Assembly (NCBI RefSeq): GCF_020497125.1
Contig: NC_059082.1
Span: forward strand, 17,783,965 to 17,847,964
DNA: 64,000 nucleotides
Direction of reading: 5' to 3'
From: Mauremys mutica
Lineage: Eukaryota > Chordata > Testudines > Geoemydidae
Part shown: one piece after another, positions 21,738 to 33,848 of the stretch
Layout of the letters: every line of letters starts with the position of its first letter
How positions within the stretch are numbered: the first letter of the stretch is position 1
Notes under the pieces: generated by a model
Told to the model about the DNA's origin: nothing
Databases searched by the model: none
Seen by the model: the letters and a program-made list of their open reading frames with translations, nothing else
Position numbers and translations under genes: made by a program

Positions 21738-22560
21738 CATAGACTTTAAGACATAAGGGACCATCATGATCATCTAATCTGACCTCCTGCACATTGAGGG
21801 CCACAGAACCTCACCCACCCACTACTGTGATAGACCCAAAATCTCTGGCTGGGCTGAGTTACTGAAGTCCTCAAAGCATAATGTAGAGACTTCAAGTTCC
21901 AGAAAATCCACCATTTATTCTAGTTTAAATCACCAATGACCCAGAGGAAGGCAAAACCAAACCAAAAATAATAAAACAAAAAACCTCCATGGCCTCTACC
22001 AATCTGACCTGGGGGAAAATTCCTTCCTGACTGCAAGCATGGCATTCAGTTAGACCCTGAGTGTGTCAGCAAGGCTCACCAGCCAGGGCTGGTGCAAGGA
22101 AGTTTCACACCATAGGTGAAACTTCCACCTTGCGCCCCCCCCCCCAGCCCTGAGGTAGCTCCCCCCGCTGCAGCTTCCCCCACCAGGAGCCGTGTGGCAT
22201 CTCCCCACCCCAGCTCACCTCTGCTCCGCCTCCTCCCCGAGCAACCCGCCCCCCTCTAATTCTTCTCCCAGGCTTGCGGCGCCAAACAGCTGACTGGCAC
22301 CGCAAGCCTGGGAGGCGGGAGAAGTGGAGCAGCAACTACGCGCTCGGGGAGGAACGCTGTAAAAAAAAAATGGGGGGCACCGCTTTTTGGCACCCCCAAA
22401 TCTTGGCACCCTAGGCGACCGCCTAGTTTGCCTTAATGGTAGCACCGGCCCTGCACCAGCCACACACTTGGGAAAGAATTCACTGTAGTAACTCAGAGTC
22501 CTCCCCATCTAGTATCCCACCTCCAGCTATTGGTGATAGCAGTGACAGATGGCCTCCAAA
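21738..22560 (-). mobile_element. CR1-type LINE 3' region, interrupted
   Basis: Recognisable blocks on + are TCATAGACTTTAAGACATAA, GGGACCATCATGATCATCTA, TGACCTCCTGCACATTG, CCTCTACCAATCTGACCTGG, AAATTCCTTCCTGACTGCAA and, after the insertion, GGGAAAGAATTCACTGTAGT. They match, in order, the widespread turtle CR1 3' segment read on the opposite strand. The run is broken by the hAT-like element at 22085-22453. Confidence 0.75.
22085..22453. mobile_element. Non-autonomous hAT-like element nested in CR1
   Basis: Ends (C)AGGGCTGGTGC and GCACCGGCCCTG are inverted with one mismatch. An exact 8-bp CACCAGCC flanks it at 22077-22084 and 22454-22461. The terminal C of the left end is shared with the duplication. 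The interior is C-rich on +, with an A run near 22362. Coding capacity is absent. The flanking CR1 sequence joins cleanly when it is removed. Confidence 0.82.
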
Positions 22561-22839
22561 ACAGAATTAGGCTCTGTGCTTCAGCTGGAAACTTCTAACC
22601 AGATACCAAGGCCACAGCTAACTGCATAGGTGCATAGATGGGTCTCTACACCAGACCTTATAAAATGGGCATTGGGGGCCTGATCCTGAGAGGCACAGTC
22701 TCCATAACTGGGGATAAGGGGATGGAGAGGAGACTAGGCCACCATCTAAGCGCCCAGCAGACAGCCCAGCTCCTTAGCAGAGTTGAGGGCCATGCTGAAG
22801 AACTTTGTGGGCTGCCTTGAGCCTGGAGATTAAATTGTA

Positions 22840-24260
22840 AAATCCTTCCGGCCAAGAGCAGCGCCCAACTTTCCAAAGGTGGCCACAGCAGCTGGGTGCC
22901 CCGGCAACCACCTGCCTTTGCCTTTCGGCTCACGTGGCACAGCGCCGGCAGCAGGCCCTTGGCACTCCCTGTGTGAGGACAGCTGAAGACGAAGCTAGGA
23001 GTTGGGGCCAGAGCAGTTTCGTGCAGGGAGAGCCCCGGCCTGCTCCCTAAGAGAGCGCGGCTGCTAAACAGCCCTGGGTCTCCTTGAGCCCACCCGGCTA
23101 ATCCTTCCTCCCGCCGCGGGAGATGCCTCACACCCACCCCCAGTTCGGGACCCGCTCTGCCCAGGAGGGGCACTTGGCCAGGCCGGGACTGAAGCCTGGC
23201 CCAGCTGCCCGCGCTCCGACCGCGTGCGAGCCTGGCGCTTAGCTGCGCCCCCCCCCCGCACGCAGCGCTCCCAGGTGCGGCTGGGCAGGTTCGCCCCCGC
23301 GCCGGGGGACATGCGGGGCAGGTGACAATCAGCATGTGTCACCCCCTCCCCGCTGACCAGGCAGAGCCATTAAACGGCGGGGCCGCTCGCTCTCCCTCCC
23401 CTCCCGCTACAACGGGGGGGGGGGTGGCTGCTGGGCTCCGAGCCAGGCTCGGCTCAGCACCGCGCTGGGTCCCCCCCCGCACCCCGGGGCCCGCTGGAGA
23501 TGGAGGCGGTAAGTACTTTCCGGCCGGGTTCATGCAGGCGGCTCTCTCAGCTCGGCAGCAGCAGCAGCCCCCGCGCTCCGGCTGCGGGAGCGGCGGGGTG
23601 ACTCCACACGTGGTGCAGAGGTGTGGGCACCGGAGCGGGGCAGGGCTGGGCTCCAGCCCCGCTGCTGACAGAGCTGGGCAGGGGCAGGGGGAGGTGTGAC
23701 GCTACCGTCTCCCCCTGGCGCGCAGCTCAGGGCGGCCCCTGGCTGTGGGCCGGGGGAGACGCGGGGTGTCAGGGGGACTGGCGGGCTTTGCCAGCCGCTT
23801 CAGCCTGGGGTGAGCGGGGCCCCTTCCGAGCAGACGCGCAGGGGGCTGCAGGGAGCCCTCGGAAGCGTCTCCCGGCCCCGCCCCAGCTGGTGTCTGATTG
23901 CAACGTGCTGAGCCCCGTGGGGAGACGAGCCCGCTGCACGGCCCGGTCCCGGCTGCCCCCTCGTGGGAAATGCCGCCCAGCCGGGGACTCCATGGGGCAC
24001 GGTCCGGCCGAGGCCAGGACCCTGCCCGGAACTTCTTGCGGAGCTCCGCGGGGAAGCCTGGACGGGTGGATGTCCCCGTCCCAGCTGCTCTCCAGTGGGA
24101 GAGGCTGCAGAGCCCAGTGAGGAAGTTTCAGGGAGCAGGAGCTGAACAGCCCAGCACGGGCTGCAGTCACAGCGCTCAGCTGCTCGCTAGGGCGTAGGAG
24201 GCGCGAGCCAAAACATAATCGTTCAGGCTGCAGACAGCCTTTGGCTTCTGCTGCAGCTGC
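22840..24260. promoter_or_regulatory. CpG island, candidate host promoter
   Basis: About 1.4 kb of very GC-rich, CpG-rich single-copy-looking sequence lies in otherwise AT-rich DNA, with no terminal repeats or transposon ends. No TATA box was seen, as is usual for CpG-island promoters. Several long overlapping open frames on both strands here are a by-product of high GC. A candidate first coding exon with a strong splice donor lies near the middle (23500-23508). Confidence 0.6.
23500..23508 (+). CDS. Possible first coding exon, three codons, then splice donor
   Basis: The sequence GGAG-ATG-GAG-GCG is followed at once by GTAAGTAC, a near-perfect 5' splice site. The ATG has G at -3 and G at +4. 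First exons coding for only Met-Glu-Ala, inside a CpG island and followed by a very long intron, are common among vertebrate genes. I cannot name the gene and recognised no later exon in the next 40 kb. Without transcript evidence this remains a guess from signal sequences. Confidence 0.3.
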
Positions 24261-26512
24261 AGCTGCGACCGGCCTCCGGAGGACTCCCTCGTGGCTACTC
24301 GGTGTTTTAAACTGAACGTGTTGTCCGATAGGCAGAGGTCAGGCGTGGTGTAGCAGATCGCGCTCTGAGCAAAGGGCGCTTCCGTGATACTTCAATACCT
24401 TGCCTTTATCGATGGTAGGAAGGAATGAAAACGAAGGGGAAAATACATAAACAAGCTGCAAACATATTGGGAGTGGAGGGGGAGATGCAGACTACAAAGC
24501 TCTCCTCTTCGAGCTTCTCCAAACCACTGTGGGGGGGGGGGGGGGCTGTGTCCCCTACCCCTACGGTACAACCAAAGGGGATGGGGAGGAATCTGTGAAT
24601 GAGATCTCTGGTCTGCCGACCACCTCAAGGACCATGGTCACATACTACTCTGAGAGGCCACATTTGTGTTGTGTGGCAAAGGTAATACGCTTTATTTGGA
24701 CTGTGTGGGACAGAGAACACAGTTTCAATCATCTCGCACTAGGGTCTTGAGGAAGAGGGGCACATATGGATTTAGCTCCTCAAAGAATTGACAGGCAGAT
24801 GGGGGAATATATTACCCTTGGACAATACAAATATTAGAGGGGCAGATCCCCAACCACAGGGCCCTCACAGGGTAGTTTGGTGGAATCTTTTTGACCTCAG
24901 GATCATTGAATTTTCTACCCTTACCTTCTTTGGGTTTTATTGCAGGAGGGCATGATTTGGCCTCTGATGTTTAGACACTCATGATGTGGTTAGATAATGG
25001 CTAATTATTAACAGATGCAGAACACTCAGAAACAGACAAATGGAACTTTTCTAGTGCACGAATTAAGAAGAGTTTAAAAATCCTTACAATGCTTTAAAAT
25101 TTCAATAGCAATTGCTATAGATTTGCCAGTAGTAATAATCCACAGTGATCTGCCACATCACTTTAGTGACTGGCTGCTACTCCAGCTATATCCTCAGATT
25201 AGCCTTGGACACTCAAATTCTAAGAAGTCATTGTCACAGCAAAGGTCTACGTGTTACGAGTTAATGATTGTATTAAAACATTCCATCTCACGTTGCTGGA
25301 AGTGTCCCCTTCAATTACAGGGAGTCTGGCACCAGGATGATCTCTCACTTGCTAACAGACTTTCTGATTATATTTATTACTCATGGATGAATGACCTTTT
25401 CATGTACAAAAGTCTACAAACCAAAAACATGAAAGGCCTCTCTAAAGCAAGTGGACATAGATATGGAAATGTGCTTTTATCCTTTTTGCTTTATGTCCTA
25501 ATGAAGTTTCTCCTTGAAACCTTGCTGTAACTCTTCTTACAGCCAAATCAGCACGTGTTAGGCTTCAAAAAGACTGAGAAGCTTATCTGTGGAATAGGTT
25601 GTCCTAATTGCAGTATTTCATTTGATGTTTGCATCTGTTGATCACTTCTCTGATTGCCGTGTAAGGGCTTTGAAGGGCAGTTTTGAATTAGGCAAAGTTT
25701 TTTATTTCGTTTATTTGTTTAACTTCCATCCTCTGGATCTTTTATTGTATTTTCAAGGTATTTTCATAACTCTCTGGGTTTATATTTATCACTATTTTTA
25801 TGTTTTTTCCTCCCTTTTTTTAAATTGCTGTCATTATAAAACAGTTTGTTTTTTTTATATATATAATTCTAATAGGGGATGTCAAAACCAAATAATCCAA
25901 ATGTGCTTGAGTTCGGAGTCAAAACCCCAAAAGATTGCTTCTGTGGCTGTCTGCAGAGAATCAGACTCTTAGACAAGTACCGGCAATTGGGGAAGAAGGC
26001 TAGGGTTTAATTATGTACAATGTAAGTTTGGTTGAGTCACTGGCAGTTTCCTGTGAAGACCAAACATCCATGCTCTTGTCATGGCTGATGGGTGCTTGGA
26101 AATTTACTACCATGTTTGTATAATGCATACAAAAAATCCTGTTTTAAAAGTACATTAGGACTGTGAAGCTAAGCACTCAAAAGTTAGGAAATGCCAGTAT
26201 GCCTGTGCAGCCTTCATCCAGCCCCGTTGTGCATGTATATTATGATACAGTCTTTAATTACATAATTCATATATTAGTTTTTTCCACAGGGCCCAGCTTC
26301 ACTCAGTATACATAATGGATAGAGTTCACTGAATGGGGAAACCATTTCATATTTATTTTTATCCTCATTCAGCGTATGGCCTTATGCCTTATTTAATGTA
26401 CACTATTTAAACTCTTACTAAATACAGTATTATTCATTTGCTCATTGGCTTTTCTAAAACACTCATCGTAGTATCTGAATGCTTTGCAAACATGAATGAA
26501 TTTATCCTTGCA
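24261..26512. other. Non-coding DNA; possible intron
   Basis: No gene or repeat family recognised. Includes the 135-codon open frame at 25123-25530, which shows no domain and probably is chance. Confidence 0.4.
24531..24545 (+). repeat. Poly-G run (15 G)
   Basis: Fifteen uninterrupted guanines follow CACTGT. Its exact length is likely variable or poorly determined by sequencing. Confidence 0.9.
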
Positions 26513-27411
26513 ACTAGGGTCACCAACTTTCTACTCTCACAAAACTGAACATCCTTACCCCACCTCTCGTCCAATGCCCCACCCATGCCATGCCCCTTCA
26601 CTCCATTCCCCCTCCCCGGTCGCTCGCCCTCCCAACCCTCACGAACATGCTCATTTTCACTGGGGGGTGAAGGCTCCTGGGTGGGGCCAGAAATTAGGAG
26701 TTCAGAGTGCGAGAGGGGGCTCCAGGCTGAGGTAGTGGGTTGGGATGCAAGAGGGTGTGAGGGCTCCATCTAGGGGTGAGGGCTCTGGGGTGGGGCCAGG
26801 GATGAGGGGTTTGGGATACAGCGGAGAGGATCTGGACTGTGGGGTGGAGCCAAGGGGTTTGGAGTATGGGAGGGGGCTATGGGTTGAGGCAGGGGGTTGG
26901 AGGAAGTACTGGTTCTGGGCTGGGGGTGCAGGTTCCAGGGTGGGGCCAGAAATGAGGGGATCAGGGTATGGGAGGGGGCTTTGGGCTAGGGCAGGGGGTT
27001 TGAGGGCTCTGGATGAGGGTGCAGACTCTGGGGTGAGGCTGGGGATGAGGTATTTGGGGTGCAGGAGGGTGCTCTGGGCTGGGGTAGGGAGTTGGGGTCC
27101 AGGAGGTGTGAGGGCTCTGGCTGGGGGTGCAGACTCTGGGGATGAGGGATTTGGGGTGGGTGCTGCAGGCTGGATGAAATGAACCATGGGGCCAGATCCG
27201 GCCCACGGGCCATAGGTTTCCCACCTCTGCCATAGGCGTAGGAGCCGTAGGGGGGACAAACATGCCGGCTGCTTCCTAGAAGCTGCACGGCATGGTGGCT
27301 AGCAGGGAACCTGCCAGTCCTGTTGCATGGCGCTGCCAACCGGACAGTCAACGGCCCACCAGGATCTCTTTGAAAACTGGACACCTGGTCTCCCTACTCG
27401 CAACCCTCCTA
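26513..27411. repeat. G-rich compound repeat with internal minisatellite
   Basis: Left edge CTAGGGTCACCAACTTTC and right edge GGACACCTGGTCTCC...AACCCT resemble the ends of a widespread turtle repeat. Between about 26650 and 27160 imperfect units built on GGGGTGAGGGCTCTGGGGTG, GGGGCCAGGGATGAGGGG and GGAGGGGGCT recur in tandem. Long open frames on both strands come from this simple composition (Pro/Ser/Thr-rich or Gly-rich peptides) and are not genes. Confidence 0.6.
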
Positions 27412-28286
27412 TAAGGTATAATGGTATTGTCTCTATTTTACATCTAAGAGTCTGATATGATTATGGCTGAACTTATCTAGCATCTGTTAAATTCGGATGC
27501 CAAATTGAGATGGCCTGACTTTTTCACAGTACTTAGCATATTTATACCTCTTTGTACGGTCACACAGATCTTATAGACCAGTTGCAATTGTGAGTGCTCA
27601 GCAGTTCTGCAAATCAGTCCCCAGGTGTCCCACGTTAGGCACTGAGAAAACAAGCTAGCCACGAGGCCACCTGTGAAAAGATTTATTTAGTCACTTACCC
27701 AGCATTACACGGATGCTTTTTGGGAGAGGCAAGGATAGAATCCAAATCTCCAGAGTTACATTCAGTTGCCTTAAGCAAGTCCATCTTTTCTCTTTCTGCA
27801 ATCCCTTGCCTCATTCACTGTACATCTCCCAATTTCTGCAACAAATGAGGTAAGATCATACAGGCCATAACTTCACCCAGCACTATCCATGGTGTGCACT
27901 GAATGAAGCAGGAGTCCTGTGGAGAAAAAAAACAAAAAGTGTGATCATGTAATCCAAGACTATCATAATACAGATATAAAAGAAGGCCTAATTAAGGTTG
28001 CACAGACAACCTTCATTCTGGCATTTCTTAACTTCGGAGTGCTCAATGTTGCAACTCTAATTTTGCTTAACATAATTTTACTGTTCTTTCCTAAAGTGTT
28101 TTTTAATCAAAATGAAAAACCATCTTGATCCCCCACACCTGGGTCATCAGCAAGGTTGAAAACTTAGTTTAGAACCTTACACTGTACAGCAGAGAAGTGT
28201 TGGTAGTTGGGAATCCTGGGTTCTAGCTATCTTTTTCTCCCCCGCCCCACTTTTATTTCCCCCACCCATATATACATATATATAGA
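27412..28286. other. Non-coding DNA
   Basis: No gene. Around 27660-27780 a weak MIR-like stretch (CACTTACCCAGCATTACACGG ... AGAATCCAAATCTCC). A short TATATACATATATATAGA run abuts the LTR that follows. Confidence 0.4.
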
Positions 28287-29541
28287 TGTAAGCAGAGTCA
28301 GGATGAGCTCTACCCTGACATCTGGTGGTGAATTGTGGTGAGTTTTGGAAAAGAACTTCAGGGGCTGATCTTCTTTGCATAGGCACACCCACCCCACCTA
28401 GCATGAGCCCAAATGGGCACTTTGGCTACTGTGGAATCCCCAGTTTCTCTGTTATTGGGGCAGGAAGAATAAAGTGTTGTTACCCTGATTATGTGACTCA
28501 AGGACAATGAAACTGTTTTATGACAGAGGGACTCGCCATCAACTAAGTAGCACTCGCTAGACAAGGGACGTGGGTTCCAAAACCTAGTGAATTGGGAGAG
28601 AGTCTGGGGATAGGTATTTGTACTTGATAGTATGGGCCCCCTTTGAGGGTCTGGAGTACCAATTGCATTTTTTTCTTTCTCTACTGTGGAATATTAGAGC
28701 TAATTTTAATTCTATTAGGAGTTTAGTTATAGGTTGCTGAGCTAAATTCACTTTGGGCTAATTGTGTACCATCACTGAGGCTCCCCTACTACAAACTGAA
28801 ATCACTGCGTGCTGGGGGGGGCCTGAAGATATGTTGCTGAGTAGCTGGTGGAACAGAGCAGTTTGTAGGGTGACTGGAGCGGCTCACAGGACAGCTGGTG
28901 GAGCAGAGCGTCTGGCAGAGCAGAGCAGTTTGTGGAGCGGCTCACAGGACAGCTGGTGGAGCGGAACAGCTGGTGGAGCTCACAGTGAAGGCTGCAGCAG
29001 GACACCATGGTGAGGCGGGGCAGTCGGTCTTGGACCACATAAGGTGCCCCTTAACACTGCTGTGCCCCTCCACCCCGGGCGTAAAACTCTGCAGATAAAC
29101 TTTTGAACTCGGGGGCTGCACTGACCAGGGACAGAGACTTTTGGGGTGTTGGACTTTTGGGACTTTGGGTGGTTTTTTTGGGTTGCTGCATTGAAGACGC
29201 TGAAGGGAAAAGGATACTGTCAAACTTGCTTGGGCGGGGGAGGGTCTTTTGCTAATGGTTTGTGTTGTGAATCCTGTTTGTGGTGTTTCCCAAACATAAT
29301 GCCGCATTGTTTCCCTCCTTTTAATAAAGGATTTTGCTACGTTCAGACTCTGTGCTTGTGAGAGGGGAAGTATTGCCTCTTAGAGGCACCCAGGGGGTGG
29401 TTTGTAATTGTCCCAGGTCACTGGGTGGGGGCATGAGCCGGTTTTGCATTGTGTTATTGAAACGGAACCCCTAGATACTGAACCCGGAACCCCTAGCTAC
29501 TGAATCTGATGCTGCCAACTCAGATGGGCAGAAGGGTTACA
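28287..29541 (+). mobile_element. Long LTR (about 1.25 kb), probably solo
   Basis: Begins TGTAAGCAGAGTCAGG and ends GGCAGAAGGGTTACA. It has AATAAA at 29323-29328, followed by GGATTTTGCTACGTTCAGAC, a normal R/U5 arrangement, so it reads on +. An internal 60-65 bp unit (GCAGTTTGT ... GGAGCGGCTCACAGGACAGC ... TGGTGGAGC) is repeated twice near 28855-28985. The two ends are recalled from other turtle copies. No convincing target duplication was found (ATAGA against TATGT), so the left boundary may be off. Confidence 0.6.
29323..29328 (+). terminator. Poly(A) signal of the LTR
   Basis: AATAAA in CCTTTTAATAAAGGATTTTG, 213 bp before the right end of the LTR. Confidence 0.6.
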
Positions 29542-30159
29542 TATGTAAAATATACACTGCCTATCCCTGTCCTCCTCTGCTCCTTTCTCCCCTGACCTGC
29601 ACCCCCTTCAGTCTGCTGCTGTCCTCCTCTTCCCCTGCGCCTCACCTCTCTGCATTCAGGCAAGTCAAGATGCTTTCTCCTTTTCCTTCACACAGCTTAG
29701 GTACCAACAGGGGGAGTATTGAGAGTGTAGGAGAGAATCTCTCCCTGCTCTCAGTTCTGTACATGGTGCTAAACTTTCACAGTTGCATGAAATTTGGGGG
29801 AGGGAGGTGTCAGACAATTATTTTACGACAGTAGACACTGAGATTCAGAAAATGAAAGCTTTATAACCATTAAAACACAAATTGTCACCATCACATGTCA
29901 AAATATACAAAACAAATATCCTTAAATCAACTAATCATATCTGTTTTTATTATTATTTGGTAGTCCATTTGTAACCAGCCAAATTCAAAGTCTAAATCAC
30001 TGGATTTTTGTCTCTAAGTTCTCAGGCAGCATTTTTCTTACTTTGCTTATTTGTAAATTTCAGTTACTATGGATAAAAATATTTTTGTCTCCAGTTTGTG
30101 TGTGTGGACTGTGAAATCAGCATTTACTGATAAACATTTAATCCTTCCAAGCCTACCTG
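29542..30159. other. Non-coding DNA
   Basis: Pyrimidine-rich at 29570-29700 (CCTCCTCTGC-type words), then AT-rich. Nothing identified. Confidence 0.4.
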
Positions 30160-30475
30160 TAATCCAGGGATTTTGCACATCTGTAGCACCTTCTGCCTAA
30201 GAGTGCTCTATAAACAGTGGTGAATTGACCTTAGCAACACCCCTGTGATGTAGAGAAGTATTAGTTGTCTTATCCATAAAATAGGAGATAAGTCACATGA
30301 GGTTGAGGGTCTGATTTTTTTTTTCAGTTACTATGCACTGGCAGCTCCAATGGGAGCTGTAAGTGTTCTGAGCGACTTGCGTAACACCACACACAGGCTG
30401 TGTTAGAGCCTGGAGCAGAACCTGCATCTCCTAAATGCAAATCCTGTGCCTTAGCCAGATGATCTTCCCTGATAG
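30160..30475 (+). repeat. MIR-like ancient SINE
   Basis: GTAGCACCTTCTGCCTAAGA, AACACCCCTGTGATGTAGAG, GTAACACCACACACAGGCTG and AGCCTGGAGCAGAACCTGCA follow the order of the amniote MIR/CORE-SINE 3' half. About 75 bp of unrelated sequence interrupts it near 30300-30370. Confidence 0.45.
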
Positions 30476-33400
30476 CTAGTGTCTGGGCTTCTTAAAATCA
30501 CATCTGTAATCCTATTTTTCTCTCTCTGGGTCTGAAGTCCCAGGAGCATATGTTACTGTCCTGCACAGGAGAAAACTTATGGAATTTCATACCTGTCTAG
30601 CTGAATCTACCCTTTGTATTTTGAATAACTTTATAGGTGGATATTTACATCCTGGAGCACATAGCTGCAAAAGAACGTAATGCGATTACATAAATATCTA
30701 TGAAGTGCATTAGCATAACTCATGTTTTCCTGTGTGCCTTGTCTTATGTAGAATTTAATCTTCAAATACTGTTATGTCAATATTCTTTTAAAATACAAAC
30801 TAATGAATACATTCATTTATAAATAAGTTTACACTTTAGGAACAGCTTGTTTAGCAGACACTAAAAGAGTTTAATTTTCTGGCACATTCCTTATTGTTTC
30901 ACATCACCAAGGCCAGGTCTTATACCATGACTGGAACCAAATGTTACTTCCTAATGAAAAGTAATGCATGATGCATGAAGTGTCAGGCAATTCATCAGGA
31001 ACAAGGAGGAGACGGCCCTAAGGCGCAAACAGTTTGCTCTTTAGTATATTATAGCTACTTAACCCTTTAGCATGAAATGGAAGATGTGTAAAGAGACAAC
31101 TTTTTAAAATACATTTGCCTTTCAAAATATCAACTTGATGCAGAACATGCAATGAAATACAGATTCTGCAACTTAAAATGTACAATAGCCAGTCAGATGT
31201 TAAAAGTTAGTCTTGAATTCACCAGTGTTAGTGTGTGTTGGAGTGGGTGGGTGGGGAGTGATTTAAACAATTGTAATGAATCTCAGCTTAAGTTTTCTTC
31301 TTTTTGTAGATGAAATTATAGTGACTGTTTTAGCACAGTCAATGGCATGTTACTGAGATTAAAAATAGTTACAGTAAGTATTAAACTTAATTTTTGTGAC
31401 CGAGTCCAACACTAATGATTGTAAATATTTTTGTTTCCAGAAACATGGCACTAACAGTTTTGAAAGAGTTCTCTCTCTCAATATAACTTCTGTCACAAAT
31501 GGCAAAAAACTGATATGGGATCATTTATAATCATTTAAAGGGATACTGTCAACTTGAAATCTTGTCAATCTAAGAAGTGAATTAGAAGCAGTTCCACGAA
31601 GTATGTTGCTCATGAGTTCCCTTTCCAATATTGCTGTTTGTACCACATTTTCCTTTTAATTATATTTTTCTCCTTATTGCTGTAAAAAAGAACCACACAA
31701 ACTGGGGAGACTAAGAAATGAAATACAGGAAAGACAGTCAAATGAACTAGACAAAGTGCTGTCAAATGCACAAAGTAAACTAAATGAAACTGAGGGACCA
31801 CTTTTTTTTCTGATACTTAAGTCATCGTGGGTGTTACCTGTACCTGTAGTTACATTTATCTACAATACCAGAGGATGTTTGATTTTTTTTTAAGTTGACT
31901 CTGCCCTTTTAAGTCAAACAACACACATTAATGTGGATGGCTTCTTGGTTACTGTTTACCTCGTGAATAGCCACTGTACAATTTAAGATGCAGAATTTAT
32001 ATTTTGTTGGATATTTTGCATTAAGATGCTATTTCAGGAGGAAAATGCTTTTTTTAAAAAGCTCATTCTTTACACAACCTCCATTTCGTTCCAGAGTTAA
32101 TCCCCTCATTCAACAAAGAATTTAAGCATGTGCATAACTTTAAGCCAATGGGACTATTTACATGATTAAAGTTATGCATATGCTTAATAACCTTGGGGCC
32201 TGATCCAAAGCCCAGAGAAGTCAATGTGAGTGCTTTCATTGTCTTCAAAGGGCATTGGATCAAAAACCTTATTGAATTGGGGCCATAAAGAACTAACTGT
32301 TTGGCTTAAGGCCAATTAATGGAATTTCTGTGTGCACAACGAATGCAGAACTGGATCCCAAATGTAATGATCCTAACATACTATTCTGATTTTTTTTATT
32401 ATCTTATAGTTGAGTAAACTACATAAACTATGTTATGGTAATCAAGTCAGACCATGGAATGTAAAAGATGTAACACTAACACCCAAGTGTTTGCATTTGT
32501 CTAAGGAAAATTCAAGTATTTCATGTATTTACACAAAGTTTAAATGACTCAGATTTAATTGTTCTTTATCATTAGCCCATATCTATTCTTTTGGTTATCT
32601 TGGTTGTGCTGAATTAACTTGTGTCAAAACAGTTATTCTTATTTTTTTTTAAAAAGTACTCTGCTTAGTAAGAGTTCAGCATAAGAACGCTACTTCTTCC
32701 TGAAGGGGTTAATACCACAAAACAAAGACATCTGGCAGAAGCTGTGGGTGTTGGCTGTGGCAGATCCCAGGTCCGTACCAGTCTCTACAAGGGAGCTGTC
32801 ATGCTTGTTGATTTATCCTTCCCTAATGTCACGGGGTACGGGATGTTGAAACTGTGGCTAGAATGTGAAATACTAAATCATAATCGTCATTATTTTTTTT
32901 GTGTGTGTCTAGGGAGGCTCGTTTTTGGCCTCTGCTCACAACTTGTAAGCATTGGAGGCAATTCCACATATTTACAAAATCTGGTATGTAGCACAAAAAG
33001 GCCACGGTATTTTGGCATTTGAAACACTGCATATATTAGTGCACAACAGTGAATGATGGCAACAATTTAAATCAAGGCATACACTGATGATATATTACAA
33101 TAGACAATATGGAAATACATGGAAAGTACTTGTAAATGCCACATTAAATGAACTGTACTCTGTGGTGTTGCAGGGGAAACCATATATAAATCTCACAATT
33201 TCTACACAGTGAATTAATTTTCCTCCTTCAACACAGTTTGGCTAATTAATTAAGCTTAGCTATAAGCATATTATGTTCATTGCTTAACATCTTCTTGAAA
33301 GCATAACAGGTTTGCATGTAAAATGTATGTGAAGCTAAGTTTCTGCATTGTAGATAGCATAGCATATTTTCTGCTAGCTTGCATTAAATTTTGCCTCTAA

Positions 33401-33835
33401 GTCTTAATTTCCCCCCCATTTCCTGTCACTATGAGACATACCATAAACGGCTGGTTATGCTACTGAGCAGAAAATGAGTGTCATGATTTATTATCAATGG
33501 ATCCATATATAAGAAGAAACTATCCAGCAAGGTAAACTTAACAATTCATGTTCTTCTGACAGAGTAGATTAAATGACATATTTTTCTTATACTCAATGAA
33601 TTGTTTTATTTTTTGCTTTCCCAATATCTTTAGCTACTTCTCAGGACTAAAATAGTAAAGAAGGCATAGCCCTGGACTATTAAAAGTTTAATGCAAAAGA
33701 TAATATTTATGTTCTATTCCTACCTAATTCACAACTGCAGCATAATAACTTTCCTTGTTAAAGTATGATGGTGATTGTGCACTCATGATGGTAGAATGAA
33801 TATATGGTGATGTCAATATTATGTGTAACAGCTGC
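30476..33835. other. AT-rich non-coding DNA with small fold-back repeats
   Basis: No gene. At about 32095-32200 and 32203-32268 are two adjacent short palindromic repeats (AAGCATGTGCATAACTTTAA against TTAAAGTTATGCATATGCTT; CTGATCCAAAGCCC against GGGCATTGGATCA), of the fold-back family seen elsewhere in the window. Confidence 0.5.
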
Positions 33836-33848
33836 ATCTTTTCTTCTG

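Noticed and set aside
22658..24197. Several long overlapping ORFs on both strands (up to 225 codons)
   Set aside because: They lie in the CpG island, where high GC removes stop codons. Pro/Gly/Arg-rich products with no recognisable domain in competing frames.
25123..25530. 135-codon open frame on +
   Set aside because: No domain, no splice or poly(A) context. Open frames of this length are expected by chance in 64 kb of six frames.
26702..27259. 185-codon proline-rich ORF on the minus strand
   Set aside because: Arises from the G-rich minisatellite, and the + strand is open there as well.
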